A DNA stretch of 64,000 nucleotides, taken from assembly GCF_030845195.1 (NCBI RefSeq), contig NZ_CP132543.1, positions 451,501-515,500 on the forward strand. Reading direction: 5' to 3'. Shown here in pieces: positions 45,601 through 53,268 of this stretch; positions within the stretch are counted from its first letter, which is position 1, and each line of letters begins with the position of its first letter. The position numbers were made by a program, and so were the translations under genes. The notes under the pieces were generated by a model, which ran no database searches, was not told the origin of the DNA, and saw only the letters and a list, made by a program, of their open reading frames with translations. The DNA comes from Sanyastnella coralliicola (GTDB lineage: Bacteria > Bacteroidota > Bacteroidia > Flavobacteriales_D > Sanyastnellaceae).

Positions 45601-46156
45601 TTTTGAGGATGAATTGTACGATTATACTGAAACCGTCCCGACTTTTGAAGATGGCAACATCACGGATCAATATGGCTCACCTTTTCCCAATACAATTCAT
45701 AGATTAGAAGAGTTGATTCGAGAGAATAACAACCACATTACGGTCCAGCGAATAAGACGAAGTGAGACGATAACTCCTGCCGAACTAGAATCACTTGAAG
45801 TAATACTATTTAGCGATGGTATACGTAAAGAACAAGTTGAGTACGAACTTGGTAGAAACTTTGATCTGGTGAAATTTGTAATCAAACTGACCGGTTTGTC
45901 CGAGGAGAGTGTTAACAAGGCCTTTGCCGATTTTATCAATGATTATCAGTTGAGTTCAATCCAGATTCAGTTTTTGGATACTATCAAACTCTTTTTAATT
46001 AAGAATGGCAAAATAGATCCAAGTAAGTTATACGATGCAAATGCCTTTAGAAAGATTCATAACCTTGGAATTGACGGAGTTTTCCCACAAGATGAACAAC
46101 AGGATAGAATTTTTGATATTATCGAGTCGTTCAATAGATATGGCGAAGGAGCATAG
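42644..46156 (+). CDS. hsdR: Type I restriction endonuclease subunit HsdR (EcoEI/EcoR124-like) with DUF4145 N-terminus
   Basis: 1170 residues from ATG 42644 (GTG 42641 is possible). DUF4145 at about 20-125, a coiled coil at 150-205, the nuclease core at 215-285 (FVDYVLW D262, VEAKK E277-K279), then an SF2 motor: Walker A ATGTGKT (404-410), DEAH (503-506), QMVGRGSR near 745. An EcoEI-type C-terminus binds the MTase core. It translocates DNA and cleaves it when unmethylated HsdS sites are found. All catalytic motifs are intact. It is the last gene of the operon. Confidence 0.95.
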   Translation: MKSNFQFLESKWPEFFDRAKKSEELAITDARTSLACARMALELAVNWMYTNDYDLEMPYDTSLNSLMKNYDFKDQFPIRLYNEIDIIRKVGNLAIHNKPVSKGDSEKVLTNLFYFSKWFVKSYTQEDVNVSGLFDWEIVPKVGEAALSKKQLESLQSGFDKELDKFQNELVETKEKNLQLHQENELFQKRIAELQAEIAANKVEANQEDEVHHPRNEKETRRFFIDVSLREAGWDLTGAKDKEYKVNYMPKSTNKSETGFVDYVLWDDDGTPLALVEAKKTMESVSKGENQAQLYADSLEKMFGRRPVMYYSNGFETYLWDDQFYKAARPVHGFYTKQELQTIMFRRDHRTDIRTAPIDLEIAGGGGRTYQMRAIKSIAEHYAGNDKRSGKLIGTNRGALLVLATGTGKTRTSIAFSKLMLECNWAKRVLFLADRKSLVRQAKRNFTKLLPNHLCVNLLEDKDNPDARFAFSTYQTMMGLIDGSRDEEKRFYGVGHFDLIIIDEAHRSIYKKYRAIFEYFDALFLGLTATPKESIDHNTYEIFGLPDKTPTDAYTFDEAVDNKHLVPYHTIELKTKFLQKGIRYADLSDEEKEAFEDEILEGEEPTGNEWVDKNALNEWLFNKDTTVKTLQKVIELGIKKRGGEELGKTIIFARNKKHAQFLKDTLLELDKELFGNDYVKVITHGEPKAEEFIQRFCDEEKDRLPQIAISVDMMDTGIDAPSCVNLVFYKPVKSYAKFWQMVGRGSRLRPDLFGPDDDKTHFLIFDLCGNFEFFKENPRGIEGSVQKSLTEIVFNLKLQLSEYLKDGKFKNDASLQNYRKELLDSLHHDVSLLDQTRFDVRMKLKTVLEYGSDNRELWNHLDNKDIKIIKDELSGLIKPRKGDVDLARYYDKLLYSLMIKRIESPNTEDFIASYTLPITKVAILSKKLLKKTTIPEVKNKEDLIGLPLQESFWKNEGLSHLEQIRSGIRELIKYIDPIDQKYVTSNFEDELYDYTETVPTFEDGNITDQYGSPFPNTIHRLEELIRENNNHITVQRIRRSETITPAELESLEVILFSDGIRKEQVEYELGRNFDLVKFVIKLTGLSEESVNKAFADFINDYQLSSIQIQFLDTIKLFLIKNGKIDPSKLYDANAFRKIHNLGIDGVFPQDEQQDRIFDIIESFNRYGEGA

Positions 46157-46243
46157 ATTTGTAAATGTTTCAGAAGAATTAGAATGGAAGGATTGCTACT
46201 CGCATCCCTCTGCATTATCAATTTGACTTTATTCTGCGAATAT

Positions 46244-46260
46244 TATGCTCTTTGAGCATA
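46244..46260 (+). terminator. Weak hairpin after hsdR
   Basis: TATGCTC/GAGCATA 7-bp stem with a TTT loop, 88 bp after the hsdR stop. There is no T-run, so termination is uncertain. Nothing else is recognisable between 46157 and 46374. Confidence 0.35.
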
Positions 46261-46374
46261 CGTATGTTCAGTAAGCAATAGCTTTAGTATTTGGTTTATA
46301 GACCGTAACAATGCAAAAAAATGGCCATGATGTTCTGGAAAGTCTTTGGTGTATCTACCTGCAAATAGAAAGGG

Positions 46375-47058
46375 ATGAAAAATGAAATTTACCGCCTTGA
46401 GTTTCCTCACTCTACAGGGTGCCAATGCGAGAAATTGGATTTTAGTGATCTTAACGAGTTTATCACACAGCTTCGTTCAAGAATCCTATGTTACTCGGAC
46501 GAAGTATGGAGATTGGAGATGAAATTAGACCATATAGTCGATGTCCAATTATTTGGGGGTACCGATTTTGGTGATTCTATCAGGGTTCAAGAGAAGAGAA
46601 GAGAGGGTGCAACCTCGGATGTTGATTTGGTTTTTACTATTCCAGATTGCTATTTAAGGGTAGAGACGGAACATGGCTTCATGAGATATTCTGATAGTCT
46701 TCGATTAAAAGTGAGCTATCAAATTGAAAACTACCCTGGAATCAAAGAGGATGTCGTGTTGATTGTTTTTCAAGTGCCCAATGGTTGGTGGGAAGTTCGA
46801 GAGGTGAGAGAGTTGGTTATGGAGCCAGGTACTTTTTACATTACCGACACTGGGGTTTACGATAGAGGTCGGTTGTTTTATGGCCCAGATAGCTTGGTTA
46901 ACTGTGAGCTCTTTATGCAGGTAAACGCTAAGTCAAGAGTTGAAGATGATCATGAAGAGGACTCAAGTCGATCATATAATTCTGACTTTTATGATGCTAC
47001 AGACGGCCAACTGGGGGATTTAGGAGATAGTGGGTGGACCCACTTAGGTAGGGATTAG
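46375..47058 (+). CDS. Island hypothetical protein, 227 aa
   Basis: Soluble protein with many aromatics and an acidic Ser/Asp-rich tail (EDDHEEDSSRSYNSDFYDAT). Central motif QVPNGWWEVREVRELVMEPGTFYITDTGVYDRGR. No family is recognised. It is convergent with the gene at 47074 and sits between the R-M operon and the replication module, a typical slot for variable cargo. Confidence 0.7.
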   Translation: MKNEIYRLEFPHSTGCQCEKLDFSDLNEFITQLRSRILCYSDEVWRLEMKLDHIVDVQLFGGTDFGDSIRVQEKRREGATSDVDLVFTIPDCYLRVETEHGFMRYSDSLRLKVSYQIENYPGIKEDVVLIVFQVPNGWWEVREVRELVMEPGTFYITDTGVYDRGRLFYGPDSLVNCELFMQVNAKSRVEDDHEEDSSRSYNSDFYDATDGQLGDLGDSGWTHLGRD

Positions 47059-47073
47059 ATAAAACTTATGATC

Positions 47074-48492
47074 TTAGGTTCGCTTCTTTAGATTAAGGAT
47101 GTCAGCCAATCTAATGTCGAACTCAATAAGATCTGGCTTAATGATGCTCTCGAATATTACTGGGTGGATAAAAGATCGATTGATAAGCTCTGGAGTGCTC
47201 AACTTTTCAGAATAAATATCTAGGGCTGTGACATTCCTAGTCAGAGTACCAGGTGTCATTATGGAGCCAAGCTTGTAGTTCTTGATAAAAGGAAAATGAC
47301 CGGTACTTGCATCTCCTTCGTATTCTATCATTGAGACCTCATAATCCTGAATGGAGCACAAATAGTCAAATGATAACTTGGCGTTTCCATTTTGAAAGAG
47401 GTTATGCCATCCCGATTGCCAGATGTAATGTCGATCACGATCATCACTCCTTCGAGTTTGTTGTACATCAATCACGCAGATTTCAAACAGCCTCTCTTCT
47501 AATAACGTCGCAACTCGTTCATCTATAAATGAGGAGTAGGTCATCTGCCAAGGATCGATCTTTGAAAAGTACTTTTTACAAGTCTCATGTGACCACTTGA
47601 TCTTGCAGTTACTTGAAATAGAGGGAGACAGGCTTTTTTTGTCCCGTGTATGCCAAAATGAAAATCTATAATCCCAATATGGTAGGCTGTAAAGTTTCCT
47701 ATTTCTTTCTAGTTCATGCTTTTCTTTTGGCACCTTATCAAAAGAAGAGGTCCATTCTGCGTGCTCATTTTCAATTGTTTTTTGAAGAAATTCAGATTCA
47801 AAAGAGTGATTCCCCGAAATGAATTTGACGTCCCATTTGTCGCTGGCGGTAAAGAGTTGATCTGAATACTCAAGGTCAGGATTGAGAGTGAGCAGATCAA
47901 ATAGAATGAATTGTTTCAGTTCATTCACAATCTCCGTATTAAATTCCTTGAATAGACCTTCGGAGACGGTGAAGGTTTTTCTAGAATTGGCGCAAAGGTT
48001 TCTCCAATCAAATTTGTACCTGTACTTATAAACTTCCGCCGTAGGAATGTTATCTACTAGCCTTGAAAGGGACTGCCATAATCGGTTGGAATTGCTACGC
48101 AGAATGAATGAGGGGACATACTTCCATTCAATTCTTCCTGTTATATCTTCTAAGATAATTGCTGTTTGATTATCAAACAATTCAAAAGCAAATGCATTTT
48201 CGAGCCTATAGCTTTCATTTTCTCCTTTTTTAATAATGGCATATGACGCTTTGTCGTAGAGATCTTTGAAAGAAAAATTTTCTTGACTTTCAGTTGATGA
48301 GGCTTTCGATGACTTCGTTTTCTTTTTGCTGTAATAACAGTCGATCTGGTCTCCTTCAATTAGTTGAATGCCAAAATCTTCGTCTTGTAGGATCATCCTT
48401 GTCAGGGGAGCTGCGTGTTTTTGACAAAACTTCAAACGTAGATCGTTTTCGCGTTTAGCTCTTTGTTGCTTATTGTATTGCTCCATGTCCAT
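47074..48492 (-). CDS. Island hypothetical protein, about 472 aa
   Basis: ATG 48492 (MDMEQYNKQQRAKREN) is preferred over 48585, whose extra 31 codons are unlike the rest. It has a basic, coiled start and then a large Trp/Tyr/Phe-rich body (KFDWRNLCANSRKTF, HYIWQSGWHNLFQN). No catalytic motif is recognised. It lies 98 bp downstream of the primase-helicase gene on the same strand, so it is probably part of the core island operon read leftward from the integrase. Confidence 0.7.
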   Translation of the reverse strand: MDMEQYNKQQRAKRENDLRLKFCQKHAAPLTRMILQDEDFGIQLIEGDQIDCYYSKKKTKSSKASSTESQENFSFKDLYDKASYAIIKKGENESYRLENAFAFELFDNQTAIILEDITGRIEWKYVPSFILRSNSNRLWQSLSRLVDNIPTAEVYKYRYKFDWRNLCANSRKTFTVSEGLFKEFNTEIVNELKQFILFDLLTLNPDLEYSDQLFTASDKWDVKFISGNHSFESEFLQKTIENEHAEWTSSFDKVPKEKHELERNRKLYSLPYWDYRFSFWHTRDKKSLSPSISSNCKIKWSHETCKKYFSKIDPWQMTYSSFIDERVATLLEERLFEICVIDVQQTRRSDDRDRHYIWQSGWHNLFQNGNAKLSFDYLCSIQDYEVSMIEYEGDASTGHFPFIKNYKLGSIMTPGTLTRNVTALDIYSEKLSTPELINRSFIHPVIFESIIKPDLIEFDIRLADILNLKKRT

Positions 48493-48590
48493 AACAGCAA
48501 AATAGTGAAAACCGCAAAGCGCAACCACTATATAGTAATTGCGTTTGCGTTTTCTCCTTGAAAAGAGAAAATCGTTATGAACCAAGGGTT

Positions 48591-50684
48591 TTATGCTCTG
48601 TCCAGGCTGATCTGTGTGACGTCCACTTTTGGAATGAGTTTCACCGATCCTCGCTTACGTGTTAAGATGTGTACTATTCCATCAATATCGACCGGAATTG
48701 CATCTTCGCTGATGGTTTTGAGAAGATTTTCAGCCGTCCGTTCGGCACATTCACAGATGTTCATGATCTTTTTGAGAAGGTCTTTTGTTCGGTGATCGAC
48801 ATTGGGTTCATGACTCTCAAGCAGATCAAGCACTTTATTGATATTCCCCTTTTTCTTGCGTTCCAATCGTTCTGCTTCATTGGCGGTGCGAAGTAGTTTA
48901 GAGTCTTCATCAAAAGCATAAGTCTCATTTGAATGAGGCCGATCATTTCGGTTCTTCAAACACTTCATTTCAATCAGGTTGTCCGATAGATTCATAGAGG
49001 CCATGTAAGATGCTTTATTCGTTACTTCTGTACCGATATGGCCACGTGCTTTGTTGCTGCCTGGATTAGAATGGATGACACCAATGATAGTTGCCGCGTA
49101 TTGATTGATCATTTCATTCATCAAATCTGTAAGTTCCATGGTGTCACCTACCTCATTGAAGTTCGATGCACAATCGGTTAGAATGTCAATGACGATGACT
49201 ACAGGCCCTTTGCTTTCCATCGCAAATCGTTCCAAGTGGTTGCGAAGGAAGGTCATTCGCTCATTTCGCTTCACATTGATCAATGACAATGGCTCAAGTA
49301 ATGAAATGTGCTTGAATCGATCGTAGCCGCCATTTTCTCTCATTTGTTGCAATGCGAATGGGAATTGGAATTTTTGGTTGCGTTCGGTGTCAGTGTAAAT
49401 GACGCGAATGGGCTTCAGTCCTTCTTTTCGTTGCACTCCCGATACTTCATTTCCTTCTTTCTGAATGAGGGCAGAGACAATGGCTTCGCACATTCGGCTT
49501 TTATGTGTTCCTGATGCACCTTGAATGATGCTCAATGTCTCTGGGTAAATGATCGGGTTTCCATTCAATGTGAGCAATGGATCATCTTTTTTGACGGGTT
49601 GACTCGCATTTTGGATGATGAGATCTCTACTAAGGAAGATATTCCTGAAACGATGGTCCGTTTCACGGAACTGTTGGTGAATATCCGCTATTTCTGCCTC
49701 AAGACTTTTCGCACTCCCACTTGCGCTTAAGTAATCCGTAAGGTCATTCACATCACTCTCATTGACCTTTTTTGGAATGTGTAATGAAGGCAAATGGAAT
49801 GCAGCACTTGCTTTCACCTGGGCTTTCATTCCGGCTTCGTCATTGTCAAAACAAATGATGGGTGTGCAGCGCATGTCAATGAGTTGCTGAATCATTGCTT
49901 GATTTACATCGATAGCAGCATTGTCATGTGGTATGGCGTTCAACCCATGCAGGAAGACAGAGAATGCATCTTTGTAGCCTTCGCAGATAAGAACGGGTTG
50001 TCCTGGTTTTACCAGTGAAATGAAATGTTCGTGGATATTCTCGGGTTTATTGATCCACATGAACTTCATCTTATTGGAAGATTCAGGGTTATAGAGTTTA
50101 AACGAATGCTTCCCAACTTGAAACGCGAAGATGTTGCCTAGTTTGGTTGAGTTCCAGTTCAGTTTGCCATGTTTTATCCATTGAATTGGAATAAGTCCGA
50201 ATATTTTGGCCTTTTCTTCCAATGAAATGGAATTTGGGAAGAGTTTTCGCCAATACGAGTAGTCGGTTGAAACTTTCATTTGTGGTGTTTCCTCCAATGA
50301 AGTGAAGTTTCTCTTCGCTTTTTTGTGTTGTGTTTTCATGCGTGATGATGGTTTATTGATTTCTAAAGTTGTGTTTAGTATGTCCGAACTAATTCGCCCC
50401 AATAGTTCACTGAATTGTGATTTTGGATCTAGCCGAGCATAGTGTCCGAAGAAGGTGAAAGCATCGCCTTTATATTCATCGTTACCGAAATCTTTGAAGA
50501 GGTATTCTTGACTTTGATCGGAATAGTAGATGGAAAGGGAAGGATTGGAGTCTTCATAAAAGGGATTCTTGATTCTAGAGTCTCTTGCTCCTTTTAGTTG
50601 CACGTTCACATTCATTCGGTTGAGGACATACTGATAGATGTCCAGGCCACCATTGGTAGCCAAGAGGATTTCTTGCTTTCGCAT
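48591..50684 (-). CDS. Toprim-domain primase / RepA-like ATPase of the island
   Basis: 697 residues. N-terminal CHC2-like region without zinc cysteines (PFYEDSNPSLSIYY, YLFKDF), Toprim at about 228-300 (VLICEGYKDA E235; CFDNDEAG D280-D282), then an AAA_25/RecA-like ATPase (GASGTHKS 389-396; IVIDILTD; IGVIHSNPGSN; ARGHIGTEV). This resembles the primase-helicases of P4-like satellites and of Bacteroidota integrative elements. It probably drives replication of the excised island. It is 1 bp from overlapping the HTH gene upstream. Confidence 0.85.
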   Translation of the reverse strand: MRKQEILLATNGGLDIYQYVLNRMNVNVQLKGARDSRIKNPFYEDSNPSLSIYYSDQSQEYLFKDFGNDEYKGDAFTFFGHYARLDPKSQFSELLGRISSDILNTTLEINKPSSRMKTQHKKAKRNFTSLEETPQMKVSTDYSYWRKLFPNSISLEEKAKIFGLIPIQWIKHGKLNWNSTKLGNIFAFQVGKHSFKLYNPESSNKMKFMWINKPENIHEHFISLVKPGQPVLICEGYKDAFSVFLHGLNAIPHDNAAIDVNQAMIQQLIDMRCTPIICFDNDEAGMKAQVKASAAFHLPSLHIPKKVNESDVNDLTDYLSASGSAKSLEAEIADIHQQFRETDHRFRNIFLSRDLIIQNASQPVKKDDPLLTLNGNPIIYPETLSIIQGASGTHKSRMCEAIVSALIQKEGNEVSGVQRKEGLKPIRVIYTDTERNQKFQFPFALQQMRENGGYDRFKHISLLEPLSLINVKRNERMTFLRNHLERFAMESKGPVVIVIDILTDCASNFNEVGDTMELTDLMNEMINQYAATIIGVIHSNPGSNKARGHIGTEVTNKASYMASMNLSDNLIEMKCLKNRNDRPHSNETYAFDEDSKLLRTANEAERLERKKKGNINKVLDLLESHEPNVDHRTKDLLKKIMNICECAERTAENLLKTISEDAIPVDIDGIVHILTRKRGSVKLIPKVDVTQISLDRA

Positions 50685-50995
50685 TATTTCTGATGTTTGT
50701 AATTACTAATGAGCTCTTCCCGGGTCATTTGACGATGACTTTCGAGCCATTCGATAAGCTCGCTGCGTTTGAATCGCAGTTTCTTTCCGGGTTTGTAGTG
50801 AGGGATCTCACGCTTGCTGGTGAGACCATAGATGGTGGTTTCTGCGAACCCGGTGAGGCGAGCAGCCTCACTCAGGTCGATGTATTCATCTTCAGAAACT
50901 GGTTGGTGAGCGATATGCTCGAGTATACGATCGAGCTCTTCGCGGATGAGAAGACGTAGCTCCTCAGGTTGGATTTTTCTGTCTATGTTACTCAT
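50684..50995 (-). CDS. Helix-turn-helix (MerR/excisionase-like) DNA-binding protein
   Basis: 103 residues from ATG 50995. The HTH_17-type domain IDLSEAARLTGFAETTIYGLTSKREIPHYKPGKKLRFKRSELIEWL (written in parts: IDLSEAARLTGF, TTIYGLTSK, PHYKPGKKLRF) occupies residues 40-85. Such proteins act as AlpA/Xis-like excision and regulatory factors. Its stop overlaps the primase-helicase start, so the two are coupled. Confidence 0.87.
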   Translation of the reverse strand: MSNIDRKIQPEELRLLIREELDRILEHIAHQPVSEDEYIDLSEAARLTGFAETTIYGLTSKREIPHYKPGKKLRFKRSELIEWLESHRQMTREELISNYKHQK

Positions 50996-51082
50996 AACTT
51001 TGTTGTGTTTATTCACACCTTAAAGTTCTGAGTGGTTCTTGGCTAATAATGGGTTTTCATAATATAGAGCTGGTTCACTTTG

Positions 51083-51970
51083 TTACTTCAGTACCCTATC
51101 TGCGACGTCGCTAAGTTCTTGTATGTTAAGGTTTTTCACTAGGGATTGAACCCTCAATCGATACTTTGTGTTTGTTTGCGATTCTTCCAAAAAATTGGAA
51201 AATTGATTCAAAATGCTCTGTGTGTTACGGTCTGTTGCAACTGAAATAAGTTCTGCCACGGCCTGTCTTGAATTAATACTGAAGTTATCCGGCCATGAAT
51301 CAAAACTTTCGATAATCACATAGAACAGCATCAAAGACTCAGTAATTGTAAGTCGTTTCTTTGAAGTCGACAGTTTACTGCGAGAATCAAGCCATCTGTT
51401 AACTATTATTTGTTTCGTCCCATCGATAATCTGCTGGAACTCATTTACGACATGATAAATGAAATCAGGGAATTCCTTTGGGTCGGTGTAGAGTTTTTGC
51501 TGATGATTTAAAAAATCTTCAATATCCCAATGACTTATATGACGCAACTGAAAGCCCATAAGAGGACCAACAATGCTTTTGTCTTCGTTAATAGAGATAT
51601 TAAAGCTTTGCTCATAACTGTATGTGTCGCCCTCGATAAACCCATTGAATTCGGTCGCCTCAGGATTGATACAGAAGTATTTCATCCACGTCAAGCGTGA
51701 TGTTCTGCCTTTAAATACTGTGTGTGGATTAAAATTATTGTTCAATCTGTCCCTTCCTCCGAGGGCATTGATTTCATCCTCGCTCAATGGTTTGCAGCGG
51801 TTAACTATTAAGTCTTCAATTAAAATTTTGAACTCGACGAACAGATAACTCAAATGAGCCTCATTGTCGAGGGGGGTCTTTAGGATTTCATTTATATAAA
51901 TGTCCGAAGGGTTCAGTTCCAAACCTACCTTCGGTCGCTCCATAAGGTGAAAATCGATTCTGGCTTCCAC
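51083..51970 (-). CDS. Island hypothetical protein between integrase and HTH gene
   Basis: 295 residues, soluble, helical in the C-terminal half (AVAELISVATDRNTQSIL, FLEESQTNTKYRLRVQ), with a basic GRDRLNNNF / KGRTSRLTWMK segment. No family is recognised (RteC-like length and position, but I cannot confirm the motifs). It begins 3 bp after the integrase stop, so it is in the integrase operon. Confidence 0.7.
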   Translation of the reverse strand: MEARIDFHLMERPKVGLELNPSDIYINEILKTPLDNEAHLSYLFVEFKILIEDLIVNRCKPLSEDEINALGGRDRLNNNFNPHTVFKGRTSRLTWMKYFCINPEATEFNGFIEGDTYSYEQSFNISINEDKSIVGPLMGFQLRHISHWDIEDFLNHQQKLYTDPKEFPDFIYHVVNEFQQIIDGTKQIIVNRWLDSRSKLSTSKKRLTITESLMLFYVIIESFDSWPDNFSINSRQAVAELISVATDRNTQSILNQFSNFLEESQTNTKYRLRVQSLVKNLNIQELSDVADRVLK

Positions 51971-51973
51971 AGT

Positions 51974-53071
51974 CTATAAGTTGGGTAGTTTATCAATCGC
52001 TTCTTGCTTGGTTCGATCCATGACCTTGGCATATATGGCCGTTGTTTTTAAGTCTCGATGACCAAGTAGTTTTTGAATGGTTGCAAGATTTGTGTCTTCG
52101 TTGAGTAAGACGGTGGCAAAGGTGTGTCTTGCGCAATGAAAGGTGATCTTCTTGTCTATTCCAGCCCTTAGCATCCATCGCGAAAGCTTGATGTTCATCT
52201 CAGAGCTGTATTTCAATCCTCGAAACACACGGGCATCGGGATCCAGAGGTTCTCCTGCAAGACGGAAGGCTGTTTCATTCAAAGGAATGGAAACGGTGTC
52301 TTTCGTTTTTCGCTGCTGGACTCGCACAACAGGTTGATCTGGCTTGGACATGTCAATGTGCCGCCATTGTAGTTTCATGAGGTCGCTATGACGAAGTCCT
52401 GTAAAGCAAGAAAAAAGGAAGGCGCGTTTCAAGATTTCTGAGTCACATTCAGCGTAGAACGCGCGTTCGAGTTCTTCTTTGGTAAGAAAAACACGTTCTG
52501 CGCCTTTGTCGATAGAAAAGCTCTTTACCCCCTGAGCCGGACTATGGGCAATGATCTTCTCGTTGATGGCCTGATTGAAACAAGCCTTGAGTTTATTGAA
52601 GTAACTGTGCTTGGTCGCTTGAGATAAAAGCTTGTAACCACGACCTCGGTGTTCTTTGTCAAGGTACTTGCGAAATCGCATGACCCATTCACGATCGATA
52701 TCCTTAAAACGAATGGGTTCCTCTATATAGTCTTCAAGAATTTTATAGACGCTGTCCCAATTCCCAAAGTTCCCTTTTGATTCAAAGCGCTCATCGGCGA
52801 GTTTCCTGAAATACGGTAAGAACTCCGTTTCAACTTGGAACTCTTGAAGCACACCTGCGCGTTTTTTAGCTTCAAGTAGGTGGCGTTCGGCACAAATGTC
52901 ATCCGCTAGTAGGCGAATCTCTTTATTATGTTTTCGCTCCTGTGCGTCTTTGGGTTGGTTAAAGACTTTTAGTTTAAGCGATTCCTTCTTCCGTTTCCCT
53001 TTGTGATAGATATCCAAAAAAAGGGTAGAAGTTCCATTTCCCATGTCTTTTTCTCTAACCGTAACCTTCAT
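51974..53071 (-). CDS. int: Tyrosine site-specific recombinase (integrase) of the island
   Basis: 365 residues. Arm-binding N-terminus (1-85), SAM-like core-binding domain (about 86-185) and catalytic domain with R227 (FTGLRHSD), K255, H312-x-x-R315 (HCARHTFA), H338 (LLGHRD) and Y347 (TTAIYAKV). All catalytic residues are present. It lies at the right end, 180 bp from attR, and is preceded by TGGGACAAAAA sites that could be its arm sites. It recombines the mnmE tail. Confidence 0.95.
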   Translation of the reverse strand: MKVTVREKDMGNGTSTLFLDIYHKGKRKKESLKLKVFNQPKDAQERKHNKEIRLLADDICAERHLLEAKKRAGVLQEFQVETEFLPYFRKLADERFESKGNFGNWDSVYKILEDYIEEPIRFKDIDREWVMRFRKYLDKEHRGRGYKLLSQATKHSYFNKLKACFNQAINEKIIAHSPAQGVKSFSIDKGAERVFLTKEELERAFYAECDSEILKRAFLFSCFTGLRHSDLMKLQWRHIDMSKPDQPVVRVQQRKTKDTVSIPLNETAFRLAGEPLDPDARVFRGLKYSSEMNIKLSRWMLRAGIDKKITFHCARHTFATVLLNEDTNLATIQKLLGHRDLKTTAIYAKVMDRTKQEAIDKLPNL

Positions 53072-53080
53072 AGCAATGTA

Positions 53081-53192
53081 TTTGTCTCATTTTGTCCCAC
53101 AGGGGTGAGGTGGGACAAAAATGGGACAAAAAATTGATCAAAAAAGCTAAATATTGAAAAATGGGACAAAAATTGAGGGGTTTTTGTCTCCC
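53081..53192. repeat. TGGGACAAAAA direct and inverted repeats between integrase and attR
   Basis: Direct copies at 53111, 53122 and 53162; inverted TTTTGTCCCA at 53090 and TTTGTCTC variants near 53081 and 53183. A related AGGGACAAAAA lies at 32838 near attL. Likely integrase or excisionase arm-type sites. Confidence 0.7.
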
Positions 53193-53250
53193 TTGTAAAC
53201 TGCTATTTGCCTTGTTTATTCTAGTGTTACAGAGTAGTGCTTAGTAAATA

Positions 53251-53268
53251 TCACTTCCCAATACAAAA
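53251..53268 (-). other. attR: reconstituted mnmE 3' end
   Basis: On the minus strand TTTTGTATTGGGAAGTGA encodes Phe-Cys-Ile-Gly-Lys-stop, the end of the intact mnmE. It is 20.5 kb from, and in direct orientation with, the copy at 32782-32799; 14 of the 18 bases agree and both encode the same residues. Confidence 0.87.

Larger units (their letters stand above)
32782..53268. mobile_element. 20.5-kb integrative genomic island in the 3' end of mnmE
   Basis: Bounded by the att copies at 32782-32799 and 53251-53268, with a tyrosine integrase at the right end. It contains a replication-type module (HTH, Toprim/ATPase) and a large defence cargo. It has none of the host heptamer repeats that occur in nearly every intergenic gap on both sides. 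AGGGACAAAAA/TGGGACAAAAA sites near both ends (32838, 53111, 53122, 53162) look like integrase arm sites. No relaxase or conjugation genes and no phage structural genes are visible, so it is a satellite- or SGI-like mobilisable island rather than an ICE or prophage. Confidence 0.87.

Noticed and set aside
32782-53268. Integrative conjugative element or prophage
   Set aside because: No relaxase, coupling protein, T4SS, terminase, capsid or tail genes were seen.
53251-53268. tRNA gene as island attachment site
   Set aside because: No tRNA is present; the attachment site is the coding end of mnmE.
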